Positions 12,401 through 24,808 of a stretch of DNA of 64,000 bases are shown in pieces; position 1 is the stretch's first letter, and the number at the start of each line of letters is the position of its first letter. The stretch is from Litomosoides sigmodontis. Taxonomy: Eukaryota > Nematoda > Chromadorea > Rhabditida > Onchocercidae. The stretch is taken from contig OY718804.1 of the NCBI GenBank assembly GCA_963070105.1, positions 2,892,817 through 2,956,816 on the forward strand, in the 5' to 3' direction. A program made the translations under genes and the position numbers. The notes under the pieces are model-generated. The model was not told the DNA's origin and did not search any database. It worked only from the letters and a program-made list of their open reading frames with translations.

Positions 12401-15400
12401 AAAGAACTGCGCTAACTTAACTTGTGTAACAGAGCAGACAGGTGCAACTGCACACGTTTGTATTCAATCTCTCATCTCATAAAGCTTGCAAGCATTTATG
12501 GAAATGTGCAATTGAACATCACACGTTCTTCCGACTGAAATACTACAAGCCACGTATTGCTCGTGCGTCACAACTGTTCCGCTTGGGTAGCACATTTCGT
12601 TACAGGTAAGAGCACTTCCACTATTTTTTTCATTCAATAACTTAAATCTATTTCATATCAATTTACCATGATGCAGTTTAATTGTTCTAATTTTATGGCA
12701 ATTTCTTGTTCATTCGAATTTTTTATCAAGTGAGATTTTTAAAAAAAAAAAAAAAAAAAAAAGAGGTCGAACGGAGTACGAAAATGTACACAAAGATGGT
12801 GGACGACTTTCTCGACGACAATCAGTTGCGTTTGAGAGACGACCATCGCAACGATATGGTCCAAGGCAGAGCCTGGTGAATAGACGAATACAAATTCGAA
12901 ATGATTTTAAAAAACAGGTTAATATTATAATTTGCATAATTAGTAATCTTTTAGAGAATTTTAGCTATGGAAATTTCCCTGAATGAATGGTGCTACAAAT
13001 TACTAAATTAAATTCTTAATTCACTGGTACCTTCTGTTGTGTGTTTTTTAAATTTTACTTTAGATTGGTGCATCATCAGGATCACCTACGTCTGAGCTTA
13101 TTTCCTCTCCTGAAACATTAGGCACTAACGCAAGGTTAGTTCTACTTATAAGAAAGTTTGTTAGCACTCAAAATTTTATATATAGCCATTTAGTTCATTT
13201 CATTAAGTTATCAATGAATTAATTAAATTAATTTGCATAGCAATGATAGACGTGTGTTGAACAGTGATGGTATTTCAAGTAGTGATGCTACCACAACCGT
13301 AACAAATGGTTATGCAAATTTATCGCAAATCAATAAGGTTTGTTCATAAAAAAAAATAACATTTGAGTATTTATTTATTAAATTCAGTCTTTTTGAGTTG
13401 ATGAAATTTTCAATGAATAGAAACTATTTAGTGTTTTTTTTATTTGTTTTTGAATATTTAGTATCTATGAAATTTAGTCTTTTCGAACGGATAGAAAATT
13501 TATTTTTTTTTTGGCATTTTTTTTTTGAAAAGCTATTTTGGTAGAATGAAATGAGAAAGTGAATGAGATCATTATAATAATTCATTCTGACAGGATACGA
13601 CATGCTGTGAAGAAATTAGTAATATCAAGGAACTTGATAGCTCACCGTCTGTTTCGAGGAAGCAGTATGGTTTCGTAAAAGGTATTATATTTCAAAATAA
13701 TAATGAACGAAATATCAACATTGATATTGCATTCCTTTACGGAATCGTTAATTTCAGATAGGTTTAGGAAGATATTTTCTAAAGTGTTCACTTTCAGATC
13801 TAACACCTTCCAAATCCACTTCATCACAAATCATGGATGAAAAAAAAAAAGCGGACATTGTGGACATTGCTTTGAATGTAATTCATGGTAAGATGCTTTA
13901 AATTATTACTTAATATTGACGTTATTTATGAAGATTTGATGGATTGTTTTATTAAGTTTATGCTAAATTTTAATAAATATTGGTTCAGATTTAATTTTGA
14001 TCAATCTAATCTTCTTTATAGGAAGTTTTTTTTTCCTTTATTTCTGAAAAACAAAGTAAGATTAAGATATAAGTTCGTTGATATTTTAGTCGTACTTTGT
14101 CACTGATAATCTGATAATTTTGCCTGTACAATAAAGAACCGATTCATTGGTCATTTTAGAAGCTACACCTCGATGGTCAGCTTCATCGACATCAGCTACA
14201 TCGGTAACAACCCCAACCCGACCTACAAATAGTTATATTACAAAAATTGCTGTTAGTAACAATAACTCTCAAGTAGGTTGCATTTTACCAGCGTATATTT
14301 GATTATGAGATAGGTTAATCAAGCGTTACGTACGTCTTTATCTATTTCATAGCAATTGTTACGGTTAAAAGGAATTTCAATTCGCTTGAAATTCCTTCAA
14401 TTTTTGTCAACAATTGTTACTTTTCCTCACCTAATTGTCAACTGAACGTTTTCACCCAAAGAAAGGGAATTGTTTTAATTGATAAGAATACATATTTTAT
14501 TGAATTTTTTATGAAACTGTTTGCTAATTTGACTTAAGTTTTTTTTGTTTAAAATTTTCCACTTTGAGGATTATATTTTTGTAAAAAATTTTCAAATATT
14601 CCATAGATAGATGTCACAGTAATTCTTGATTTCCATAAGAAAAAGCCGTTAAAACATCAATTTGAAATCTTAAACTGCTGTTGTTGCCTCTACTAGAATG
14701 AGGCTAACATGATGAAATTTAAATTTTAAAAACATTCTGTTGTTAATTATGAGAAAGCTTGTAAACGAAAATTTTAGCCTTCGAGCAATAACAACAGCAT
14801 ATCAGTGCTGGGTAATAATATCCCATCTTCAAATATTCGACAATCACTTATTCCGAGAAATTTCTCAGAAAGCAGTCCTTCGATAAAATCTTCCGGATCA
14901 TCACTTTCCAGCGCAACCACTCCGGCATCAATGCCTAAGACATCACCCAGCAAGATATACACAGGATCGTCTATCCCTTCACCGCTTTCTTCGATTAAAA
15001 CACCTTTAAATCAAACGTACGTAGTTTTACCGGCGAAAGGAAATTCCCAAAATTCTACCATAATTAATGGACATGCTCGTGCTACCGCATCGATAGTAAA
15101 TGGTCATCAAGAAGCTAGGCCTTCAACTATTCCTGCACCAGCAACAACACCTACCGCATCCTCATCTTCTACGATAGTTAGAAGTGGTACTTTTACACGA
15201 AATGATCAGCGTAAGCAACTTGAGAAAGCTGAATACGATATGAGATCGGATGACAGTAATAATACAATTTCTGATAGTAGTCGTATGGCCGAGCCACAAT
15301 CACGTATACCGCATTTGCGTACAGTAAAATCGATTAACACAAGCGTAGCGAAAAAAGTACACGTTCCTGCTGCGTCAGCAGCGCAAGCGTCAACAGTTAA

Positions 15401-16279
15401 TGTGGAATGTGTTGAAGAAATTGGTGACAAAACATATCGATCTCGATTACCGATAAGAAATGGCAGTGGTAGCTCAATAGCAACTGGTGAAACGCATACT
15501 TCTAGAACTTCTGATGAGGTACGAAGTATTTGAATTAATTTTCAAGCGATTACACTGTCAAGCTACATTTTCTAAATTAGCTTCAACAACACCATGTGTG
15601 AAGTAGTTGGTTGAAATTTGATAGCACAAATGTTCGATGTAAATTCAAGTTTTAGTCGAAATTTTTGAAAAATTCTCTTTTGTTTTCATCAAACGATGCT
15701 TAAGCTACGGTTTTTTTTTCTGTCGTTTGTTTGGTACACGTTTTTTATGCAGTAGAAAAACGTCATAGCGTTTTATTTAGTACGAAGTGCAAAGTTTACG
15801 TCTTGTATTTTGTTCGCTTACCTCCTATATCCATTTTCAATGTATGATAAGATCAAAGAATAGCGGCTTAACATTATTGTTTATTAAGTCAATTATTAAT
15901 TCATTTCAGAGTAGCTAGCTTTTTGCTTAAGTGAATTAGAAGCATTCAATGTTGAACTGAATTAATTGCAGAAGATATCGCAGAGTCGGATACCTGTAAT
16001 GACCAGTGCTATGATGATGCATCGGCCACATTCTCATACGCAATTTACTGGCCAAATGTATGTAATTTTTCTTTTTTTTTGCAATAAGTCTAATTTTAGT
16101 TTTTTCTTTCCGAAATGACAGCTTAATTAGTTTATTGAAACTTTTGCGTTGTAGATGAAATTTTTTTCAACAGTTTACTGTTAAATTTCATCCAGCGATT
16201 CATTCCACAACTGTTTTGCAGGATGACGAAGCCGTCTGAGGCATCATCGACAAATAGTCGAGTGATCACAGATTTATGA
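6445..16279 (+). CDS. FERM-domain protein of the Yurt/EPB41L5 type
   Basis: Predicted 851-residue membrane-cortex adaptor. Coding exons: 6445-6543, 9454-9543, 9898-10002, 10528-10649, 10925-11022, 11427-11547, 11708-11818, 12071-12209, 12433-12605, 12764-12917, 13064-13134, 13241-13337, 13594-13681, 13798-13887, 14160-14272, 14778-15518, 15972-16057 and 16222-16279; all phases agree. The FERM domain spans about residues 47-345. Blocks such as [47 protein letters not shown] and [10 protein letters not shown] match EPB41L5/EPB41L4B more closely than band 4.1 itself. A FERM-adjacent segment follows, then a Ser/Thr-rich tail, most of it in the 741-bp exon. The protein ends in Thr-Asp-Leu, a class I PDZ-ligand pattern. 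Members of this family bind Crumbs and limit apical membrane and junction growth in epithelia; that role here is inferred. The likely C. elegans counterpart is one of the frm genes. The start follows an AG-ending pyrimidine tract, and an upstream non-coding exon is possible. Confidence 0.93.
10829..10857. repeat. (ATTC)n microsatellite in an intron
   Basis: About seven ATTC units inside intron 4 of the FERM gene. Confidence 0.9.
11639..11688. repeat. GA-rich microsatellite in an intron
   Basis: GAGAGG units grading into pure GA, 20-70 bp upstream of the acceptor at 11707 in the FERM gene. Confidence 0.9.
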
Positions 16280-17914
16280 ATCGATCTTCTCCTTTTCTAA
16301 TCGATAATTTTAACATATATTGTAGTTCCAATATATCCTCCTGCCACATAAAATAGAAATTATTGAGAATTTCCTTGCATTTTAATCAATCAATCATATT
16401 GCCATAAAAAAGTTGAAATCATTTTTATTAGTTTAGTAGAAAATCGATTTAAACGATTTAAATCACTTTACTGCATCGATGTGCATTCATTTTAAAGCTA
16501 TTCATATCGATGATTGTTCGGGAAGAAATGAAAGAGATTTTGAGATGATATGACGAAGATCTGAAAGTAATTAAGTAATTGAGGTGTGTAGCTCTTAAAA
16601 GTGTTCGGAGAAGATATTAGGAATCGAGTGTAATGTGTATATGAATGAATGATTTAATGGAAAATGAGTTGAAAATTTTTCTAAATGAAATCTTGTTTAC
16701 TTATTGTTTTTGTTTATTCTATTTAGCTGTATCGTTTCCTCATTAATATATTTGAATTTATCATAATAATATGTATAAAGAATATGCTCTTTTAATTGAT
16801 TCACTCAGATGACACTTCGCAACTCAGCGTTAACAGAAGAAAATGTGTCATTTAAATTTTGTGAATTTTTGAAATTACTGAGTAGCTTATAGCATACAAT
16901 GCAATGTGATGATAATGATAATGATAATAGTAATAACACAATAATAACAATAACAGCAGTGTAACTTGAAAATATGTCGCAAAATTTTTTTCAATACTTC
17001 GTGCTCTTTGAACGCAACGTATAACAACAGCAATAAGTGGGAGTTGAAACGAATGCTTCTGCTATTTTTTAAACACAAATTGTTGTTGATTAGAAATATT
17101 TAAATTAGAATATGTACTATCAATGAGAAAACTAAATTCATTTAAAGTTTTGAACGAAAGGTTTTCACCGTTAAAAAAAATCATTTTAAACATACTTAAT
17201 CGTTAACTCAATCATAATAAAAAGAGCTAAAAAAAAATCCATAAAAGGACAGAACAAAAGAAAATGTTTATGAAATTTACATCCACCCGTTAATCAACAA
17301 ATCGTTTGGCTATTACTGAACAATTCCAGTCTGATCCTGCCATTGATCCAAGGAATGTTAGCGATTTAGCTATTTGAATTAGCCGTTTATCAAATACCTA
17401 ATAGAATTTCCCAAGTTTTACCTTTGAAGAGTTCTTTGATTTTCTAATAGTTAGGTGAAAAGGTGATTATTATTTAGCTATTTAAGTTTAGCTAGAATTG
17501 TAATTTTTTTAGAAATGAATTTTAATTGGTAGCAGATACTCAAAAGTTAGGTGAAAAGATGAGACCACTCCGTTCAAACAACTAAGAATTTCAATTAGTG
17601 GTAACGATCGAATTAGCCGTCAAATTGTGAACAGCATTTGTTGATTCACTTAACGCTATCAAACTGTTGACAGTTCAAGCGATAGTTTGAAATATTAAAC
17701 AAAGTGGGAGCACAAAAAGTTTTGCAATTATCAATTTTTCAAGTGAAATTGTAAAAAAGATGAGCTTCGTTGTGAATAGAGTTTCTTTCTGCATGCCTGT
17801 CTCTCTTCAACCTGCACTATATATCGCAGCAGTGACACAATTGGACGAAGAAACGCAAAAACGGGTGAGTATTGGCTGCAATGATGATAGGAGTGGATAG
17901 AGGAGGCAGAACAT
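16280..17914. other. 3' flank of the FERM gene and spacer to the U1 gene
   Basis: No conserved coding block. The first few hundred bases probably contain the 3' UTR of the FERM gene. A GATAAT/TAATAA-rich stretch lies at about 16908-16965. A short open frame from ATG 17761 runs toward the U1 gene but has no recognisable similarity. The promoter of the U1 gene should lie in the last 100 bp, but no proximal sequence element was identified with confidence. Confidence 0.5.
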
Positions 17915-18081
17915 AAACTTACCTGGCTGGGAGTTCTCCGCGATCACGAAGGCGGGGACTTCACAGTGAGGCTTGGTCATTGCACTTTGGATTCAGGCTG
18001 ACCTGTGTGGCTATCCCGAGTTGGGATCAGCCAACAGCATAATTTTTGCGTTTGGGGGAATAGCGTTCGCGCTGACCCCCC
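17915..18081 (+). ncRNA. U1 spliceosomal snRNA
   Basis: About 167 nt with all U1 landmarks in order. The 5' end reads AAACTTACCTGG, containing the ACTTACCTG that pairs with 5' splice sites. Stem-loop I carries GATCACGAAGG, the U1-70K contact loop. Stem-loop II carries ATTGCACTTTGG, where ATTGCAC is the U1A/SNF-binding loop. The Sm site AATTTTTG is at 18041-18048. The final stem-loop pairs TTGGGGG with CCCCC around GCGTTCGCGC. Length and sequence follow nematode U1 closely. It recognises donor sites during pre-mRNA splicing in the nucleus. It lies between two protein genes on the same strand, outside both. The ends are accurate to a few bases. It could be one of several U1 copies in the genome, but nothing suggests it is degenerate. 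Confidence 0.95.
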
Positions 18082-18568
18082 ACCGTAAGGATCCAGAATT
18101 AGTTGTGGGAGAGGATGAGAGAGGGGAGGGGTGGCTTTCTACTGCTTCACGTCGTCTGCCTCTCTGTCTCCCTCTTTCCTCTCCTCCCCTTCTGACGTGT
18201 GTGGACCTCCATTGTGTTTCGCTCTCTGGTGCTACGTGTTTTGTTTATTCGCGCACTCTCTTGTATGATAGCAATGCATTTCTCTAGTCTTCTTTTATCT
18301 TCTTTTTCTGTTATTCATGTGTCAGTGCCTCTCCTCATCGAATTGCGTGATTGCATGACACCTCTAATCCTCTCCACACGTGCACTATTATTTACTTTTT
18401 GGTGGTCTTTTGTTCCCATTGTTGCGGAAAGTTAAAGTAGGCTTGCTGTTAGCGTTAACTGAATCGCTCGCTATTGATAGATAGGTGGATTTTGAGGTTA
18501 CGTGTATCGTTCTGGGTGGTTAATGCATTTTGGCAGGTGCCTTACAACGAATTGTTTAACTGAGAAAG
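18082..18568. other. Spacer between U1 and UFM1
   Basis: Contains a CT-rich stretch (about 18150-18195) and an acceptor-like site, TTTTGGCAG, ending at 18537, 31 bases before the UFM1 start codon. That site is a good candidate for spliced-leader addition or for the end of a 5' UTR intron. Open frames here have no recognisable similarity. Confidence 0.5.
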
Positions 18569-19246
18569 ATGGCAACGGAGCAAACGACTGGAAAGGTTAC
18601 GTTCAAGATAACACTAACAAGTGATCCGAAGTTACCATTTAAGGTGTAAGTTATTTCGTTTCTTAAATTAAACGCAAACTGCTACGATGACTGTTGCATA
18701 ATATGTTGTTATTGATAATAGAAAAATGTTTCGAAAAAGGAGATAGGTTCTCTGACAGCTGACACTATCATATTTTTCATTTCGACCCATTTTACCTCCG
18801 CTGCGCTTTTAATTGGCAGCACTGGAAAAAGGAGGAGTTAGTGAGCTCGCACTCGCTTACATATAGTTGTTTGATAGAGTTCCCTCAATAATTTAAAGTA
18901 TTTCTGTTACAGTGAACACTGTGTCTTGATAACTTTGTTGTTTACCATTTCATTAGTAAATGAAAACATTAAAACTAACTGTAATACTTACTAGGAATTT
19001 GAAATACTGAGATGGATGCTTAACTTTCACATTTCCAGACTTAGCGTGCCAGAATCAACACCATTCACTGCAGTTTTGAAATTTGCTGCTGAAGAATTCA
19101 AAGTACCACCTGCAACAAGTGCAATAATAACGAATGACGGGGTAGGTGTAAATCCAGCACAGTCAGCTGGCAATATATTTTTGAAACACGGTAGTGAACT
19201 AAGGTTGATACCAAGGGATCGAGTAGGTTTTGTGTGGGTAATGTAA
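18569..19246 (+). CDS. ufm-1: Ubiquitin-fold modifier 1 (UFM1)
   Basis: Two exons, 18569-18645 and 19039-19246, give 94 residues. The core is nearly identical to animal UFM1: [46 protein letters not shown] and [14 protein letters not shown] are plain. UFM1 is activated by UBA5, carried by UFC1 and ligated by UFL1, with roles in ER-associated ribosome quality control. The conjugating glycine is residue 89. Here it is followed by five residues (FVWVM) that a UFSP protease must remove; human pro-UFM1 carries two. The N-terminus is about six residues longer than the human form, as is usual in nematodes. The start lies shortly after a TTTTGGCAG site suited to trans-splicing. A candidate polyadenylation signal AATAAA is at 19898-19903. 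Confidence 0.97.
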
Positions 19247-20325
19247 TGATTCAGATGCATGTGGTTTTGTGCGGTATATGATGCGTCGATGAAGTGCAAC
19301 ACTTGTTATGAAAATGCAACCTGAAATTTGAGTTTTGACTTTTTTTGCAGAATCCAAATCATTCGTTCTTAATAAGTGTTTTTAAATATTAGAAATCAAG
19401 ATGCATGTTTAAGTTTTTCCGCCTACTTCAACTTAAGCAGTTGATTACTTTATTAGTAATTTTGTTTATTGGGGTGGATTACATTATTCATATCAATTTC
19501 GGGCCTATTTCATTCATATCAGTCCCTTTTGTAGAGAATAGAGAAATGAACATATCGCTTTCTTTGCCGATCAGTTACAATTGTTCAATTGTTGCTTAAT
19601 TTGAGCAATCAGTTAATTGGGACAGTTTTAAAACTGGTAGTTTTTGAAAAGCTTAAGAAATGTGATTACTCAGTGTTTCATTTATTAGGTTTGTATATGA
19701 CTTGATGCTCAGTTTATTGGTTACTGTTAACTAGTTGAATTACTTTTTGGCACGTAGAGCATCAATGTTTGGAGTTTTATGTTTGAGATGTTGACAGTGC
19801 TCAATCGTTTTCTTCGCACATCTGGCTGAAGTACCAATTGAATGTTAACTTATAGGACGGTGCGCGGTGATTTATTTATAAAATATTCTATTTTATAAAT
19901 AAACTTTGGTAAAAAAGATTGCTGTCCTCGACATATTTTCATAATTTTCGATAGATTCTACGAGTTCCTGATACCTCAAGGATTAGGTACCAAATCTCTA
20001 AGTAAATCTCCAAATACTGCGTATTTTTAAAAGTTGCATGAAAGCACGATTGAACAAAATCATATTTTATACATACTGAAAATTTCATTTTCCTCAAGTT
20101 TCAATCGCTAGACTCAATTTACAGTTGATTCGACCTTAATCTGGTGTCATTGTTTTCTCGACATAAAGTATTATTAATACTTCAGCTTATAGACTTGACC
20201 TAATAAACGCTTATACTCTTTTATATCGAAATAGTAGTTTGGAATGATCGAAGGATGAATCACGGTTTGCAAGATTGGCATAATTTCGTGATCAAAAGGG
20301 TGTTCTTTAATCCGGTCTCGGCACT
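19247..20325. other. Convergent 3' region between UFM1 and the rhomboid gene
   Basis: No conserved coding sequence. It must hold the 3' UTRs of two genes that face each other. An AATAAA is present at 19898-19903 on the plus strand. The open frame at 19405-19599 is hydrophobic but unrecognised and probably random. Confidence 0.5.
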
Positions 20326-22422
20326 TCAGATATGCGGCACGATATTGAGTAGTATAAGCGTTGAGAATAAAAGGAGTGTTACTATAAAAGCAATCCACCA
20401 TATTATACGTTCCCACTTTTTTTTTCGAAAATTGCGCAACACAATGGTACCCATTAAAACGCCAGCCACGAAGCCAGCAAGATGCGATGCATGAGATATC
20501 TGAAGTGGGATAAAATAAGTTTTGCTAGAAATTTTTTGATTAGAGGATTACTTAATTAGTCAAATAAATGATAAACAGTACTTTATCTATAGCGTAAAGA
20601 TAGTAGTGATGATAGATGGCTATGGATGCATCACTTGAGATCAAGACTACTAAAGCGAAAGCTCGGCAAAATGCAAATTCCATCTCGCTCCAATTAATAA
20701 GTAATTCGGCTATATGTCCTGCAAGTAAAGCATACACACCCCCAGATGCTCCAGCCAAATACGTTCGACGATCGATAGCATAATCCAACAAGGAACCTAA
20801 AAATTAGTTGTGTCTGAAGATGCTTTTGTTATGTAGATGAAAATATTTTCTTATTATTATGTTACATAGATAGTTCAGATGTAAATTCTCAAAATATTGA
20901 TAGTAATTAAAAAAAAAGAACAAACATCGACAACACTTACCAGCTAGAATACCAGATAGATATACCAAAGCAATGCGCCAAGATTTATGAACCAACTCAA
21001 GTGGAATACCAAGAATGATTTGTGTTAACACATTGAAAGCCAAATGTGTTATCCTGATATCATACTTTTGAGGGAGTTTTTTTTTAATTTAAAATCTTGA
21101 AATGCAAATAAGTACGATTAGCCATAAAATTCAATCTTACCCAATATGAATAAACATATAAGTGAGATATCGCCATATTTCATTAGTTCTATGAGGATTG
21201 AATATGAGGAGAGATTTTTGTGGCACTGGTCCATACAATTCAATGCCACTATCGAGTTGGACAGCATAGTAAATATATATTACAATCTGAAATAGTCATA
21301 ATGAGAAAATTGGCCTGTTGCAGATCTTTTTGTGGATAATAATGCAATGCTAACGACCTTTTCTCATTTTAATTTTACTTTAAAAAAACCAGAACCAAGC
21401 GGATATAATTTCCTCCCGTAATAAACTTCTGCTTATCTCTGAAATATGGAACAGTTGTTGTAAGACGGAAAGTATTTTTAGCCTAATAACTTTTATTGCC
21501 TTCTAACACTATTAAATACAACTGTATGCTTCACAGTAATAAGCTAACAACAGAAACTTACCTCCAAGATAGATATGCAAATCATGAAAAATGGTGGAGG
21601 AAAGCAGTTGTATTGTTGTAAATAACTAAATGGTATTGTCCGACTGCTTCGCGGCACTACCATTTGCGCCGCTTGAAATAACACATGTCGCATACGTAAC
21701 TTTTTAGCTCTTGTCATCTGCAAATTGCTTGATATTCACAGATAAATAAAATTTTACTGAAAATTAAACAAATCAAAATATACGCATATACACATACTAA
21801 GGTACAGAATTCAGCAAAATCAACAAGATGATCGCCATTTTTATCCACATTTTTCAGTAAGACATCAGCTTCCCTATTCGATAATCCAAATGAAGTTGCT
21901 GAATTACGAACAAATCGTCTTAGATCATGCGTTGCGATATAACCATCATAATTTGTATCAAACTAAAAATTTGATTATTTTAGTAGTAACTAATAAAATC
22001 ATCTAAAGCAATATTTCACTTATAAAAGCCTTCCTTTGACTAATTTTTAACAACAATTAATAAAACAATATCTACAATGTTGTAAAAATTTTACCGCAGC
22101 AAGTATTACTAAACCTGACATTAATAAATTACTATAGCAACCATTAAAGTGTTAACAGAGAGCTTCAATATTTCAAGAAAAATAAAATGAATAAATAAAT
22201 TAATGCAAAAATAAGCCTATCATGTATGAAATGACAATTTATAAAAATTAACAATACATTTGCTTCACTCTCCCTCAACTATTGCACTATTATGAATTTT
22301 TTTTTAACCATCAAATACTTTGTAAAAAAATTGGAATAACAAAATTTAACCATTTGAAAAATACTAAGCCATGAATGATATCCACTGGCCATTTGATATC
22401 CTTGTCCTCTTCCACCATGCAT
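20326..22422 (-). CDS. Rhomboid intramembrane serine protease with EF-hands
   Basis: Minus-strand exons in order: 22351-22422, 21798-21962, 21562-21717, 21141-21286, 20941-21053, 20582-20796 and 20326-20499 give 346 residues with consistent phases. Residues 26-37 (DTNYDGYIATHD) and 64-75 (DKNGDHLVDFAE) are EF-hand loops; the second is canonical with Glu at position 12. The rhomboid core follows. WRYLTYMFIHIGITHLAFN holds the luminal loop and the conserved His/Asn region. GASGGVYAL has the catalytic Ser235, and ASHLAGFVAG has the catalytic His295. EF-hands at the N-terminus point to the RHBDL1/RHBDL3-type secretase class, which cleaves single-pass membrane proteins such as EGF-like ligands; the substrate here is unknown. 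The start at 22422 is the first Met before WLSIFQMFD. The upstream in-frame Arg/Glu/Lys-rich stretch is simple repeat and was left out. It converges with UFM1. Confidence 0.92.
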
Positions 22423-24808
22423 TATCGCCTCATTTATTTCACTCTTTTTTCTTTTCCTTTCGTTCGCTTTTTTTTTCTTGCTTTCCTTTAAATATAGGCA
22501 GCTGCACGATTTCTTCTCTTTTCTCTCTTTCTTTCCTCTTTTTTCACTCTCTCTCTCTCTCTCTCGTTGTCTTTTTCTCGGTTGCCTGTAAATGTTAATT
22601 ATTTGATTATGTTGTAGATACAATGCTACAATCTCACACAAAATGATATCGAAAAAAAAATCATTAAAAATTGAAATAAATTAAAAAAACATACCATAAA
22701 AGGTCATCAGCGAAAATTTTATTTCAACAAATCAATATCACTGTAGTATTATTTTACGAATCTAACAAAAAAAATTATGAAAAAAAAAGATCGTAAATTT
22801 TTTATTTCAATTTACACCTGCTAATCGGCGAAATTACACATTTATTATATGATACTTGAATTATTTGAATTTTAAACATATAACATAATGGAGGCAAATT
22901 TTGAAAAAAAAAAGTTATCATTACTTGTCTATATGAAGAAAACTTAGTCGTACAGAGACAGGTAAAGAGGGAGAGCGAGGGAAGGAGAAAAAGAGATGAG
23001 AGAATGTAGTGAAGAAATGATATTTGGAGCATTTACAACGATATTATTTATCATTTCGTCTTTGAATTATTTTCATTAAATGAAATATTTAAAATTTATT
23101 CTCAATTATTTAAAAAAAGGAACAAAATTTCGGAATTTCAGAAACAGCGGTATATGTTCAAAGAGAAGCAATTGACTGCTTCAATGTAATCATTCATACT
23201 TTTGCAATTATTAATTATTCCGGCTACCTGTCATACACTTTTTTAAATTGCTTCTAAAACAGGAATAACAGGCGGAACGGAGTGGGAAGGGAAAGGAAGG
23301 GAAAATTGGTTCGTTAAAATGAGATGGTACGTATGGTATAAAGTGACCGGCGGTTGTTGCTATTTGCCTTTGTCCTCGACGATTTCTCAAGAATAATTTG
23401 AACGAGCGGCTCTCACTCATTCGTCTTTCTCCCTCAATGCTCACTCTCCGACCACCTCACGCCTCACACTTATTGCAACAACGATCAAACGTGACGTAGA
23501 TCTCGTAAAACAAAAATCGATCATCAGACGACGACAACAACAACAACAACAACAGTTTTGATCAATAATGACACTTCGACTATCGTAAACTGTAAGCGTC
23601 TTCATTGATCAAATTTTTCCAGTAAATAATTTTTGTCAATTATGAAAGCACCTCACACGTACAACAATTAAATGTGGCATAGAACATCGGAAATCGCCAT
23701 CCGCAACAACAACAACAACAACAACAACGACAACTCTAAGCGCCTTCAGTGATCAAAGTAACGTTAAGACGCGTAACTGATCATAAGTTATAAGTTGTAA
23801 GTTAAGTTATAAATTAAAATTTTAATTTGAAACATGTATATATTGAAGTGAATGATTTTGTTCGAATATAAGGAAAAAAAAGGGCTAGCTGTGGCATGAA
23901 GTGTCAGTGTGTGTGTGTGTGTGTGTGTATTTGGTTGATTCATTTCTCTTCCATCGTTTTCAAGGTAAACTAGTTTTTCGTGTGCGCTCACCGAATGTTT
24001 TCAAAAATGTCAGAGGTGAAAGGGATGAGAGAGGACAGAGAGATAAATTTTGCAAACAGTGCAACTGTTATGCATAATAAATAGATTAATGAAATTAAAA
24101 AAAAAAAAAGTGGCAACAGATAGGAGGCGTGTAATACGTGACAGGCTAATTGGAATGATGTGCTAGTCTAATGTGTGGTAGACGAGTATTTTACGTTGGA
24201 GGATGATGAAGCAAATGTTGTTTCAATTATAACTCATTTATTTATGTTACATTTGTATAGTTCAAATGCACTCTAATAGGATGCCTGCTTCAGCAGTGTT
24301 CAGTTACATTCTCAACTTTTACGTCTTACATTCGTCAATCTTTTTACGTCATTTAGAGTGGAATTCTCAAAAGTCATTTGTCATTTATTTTGCTCTTCAG
24401 AGATAGGAACTAATGAATGGCCTTCTTGTGAAGTTCCATTCAGTGTCTCAATTGCTATTTGACAAAACTGTTTTAGTTAAACTTTTTTTTTCACTTCACT
24501 TCTCCTCTCTTTTCTCCATCATTTCTCACTTCCAGCTGTAATTCTAAGGGTGTTTACAGTATCCTATTTGGAAGCATTTACCTGAATGTTTTACTTTTCA
24601 ACATCATTAAGTTATGTTAGATCATTTGATGCGAGGAATTTTTGTAGGAATCGAAGATCTCTTCTATCAGAAATTGAAAATTTAGGAGGATGAATGGGTG
24701 GGACATGAGTGGAGGAACATTGCAATAACTTTATTGCGAAGGAAAAAAAAGAGAAGTGAAGAAATTGAAGAGTGAACGATAAGTGAGGAGTGCTTCAGTT
24801 TCTCATGC
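22423..24808. other. Spacer between the rhomboid and CNNM genes
   Basis: Probably the rhomboid 5' flank and the CNNM 3' UTR. It contains a CT/GA tract at 22545-22567, GA-rich sequence at 22960-23000, CAA runs near 23536 and 23707, and a GT run near 23910. The stretch at 23210-23520 is less AT-rich than its surroundings and open on the minus strand for 77 codons, but shows no recognisable similarity; it may be promoter DNA. Additional CNNM exons in this stretch cannot be excluded. Confidence 0.45.

Noticed and set aside
17761..17880. Short open frame from ATG 17761
   Set aside because: No similarity, no downstream exon, and it runs into the U1 promoter region.
20255..20494. Plus-strand frame over the rhomboid last exon
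   Set aside because: Antisense shadow of a conserved coding exon.
22423..22641. Arg/Glu/Lys-rich N-terminal extension of the rhomboid protein
   Set aside because: It translates a GA microsatellite, while a suitable Met lies just before the conserved region.
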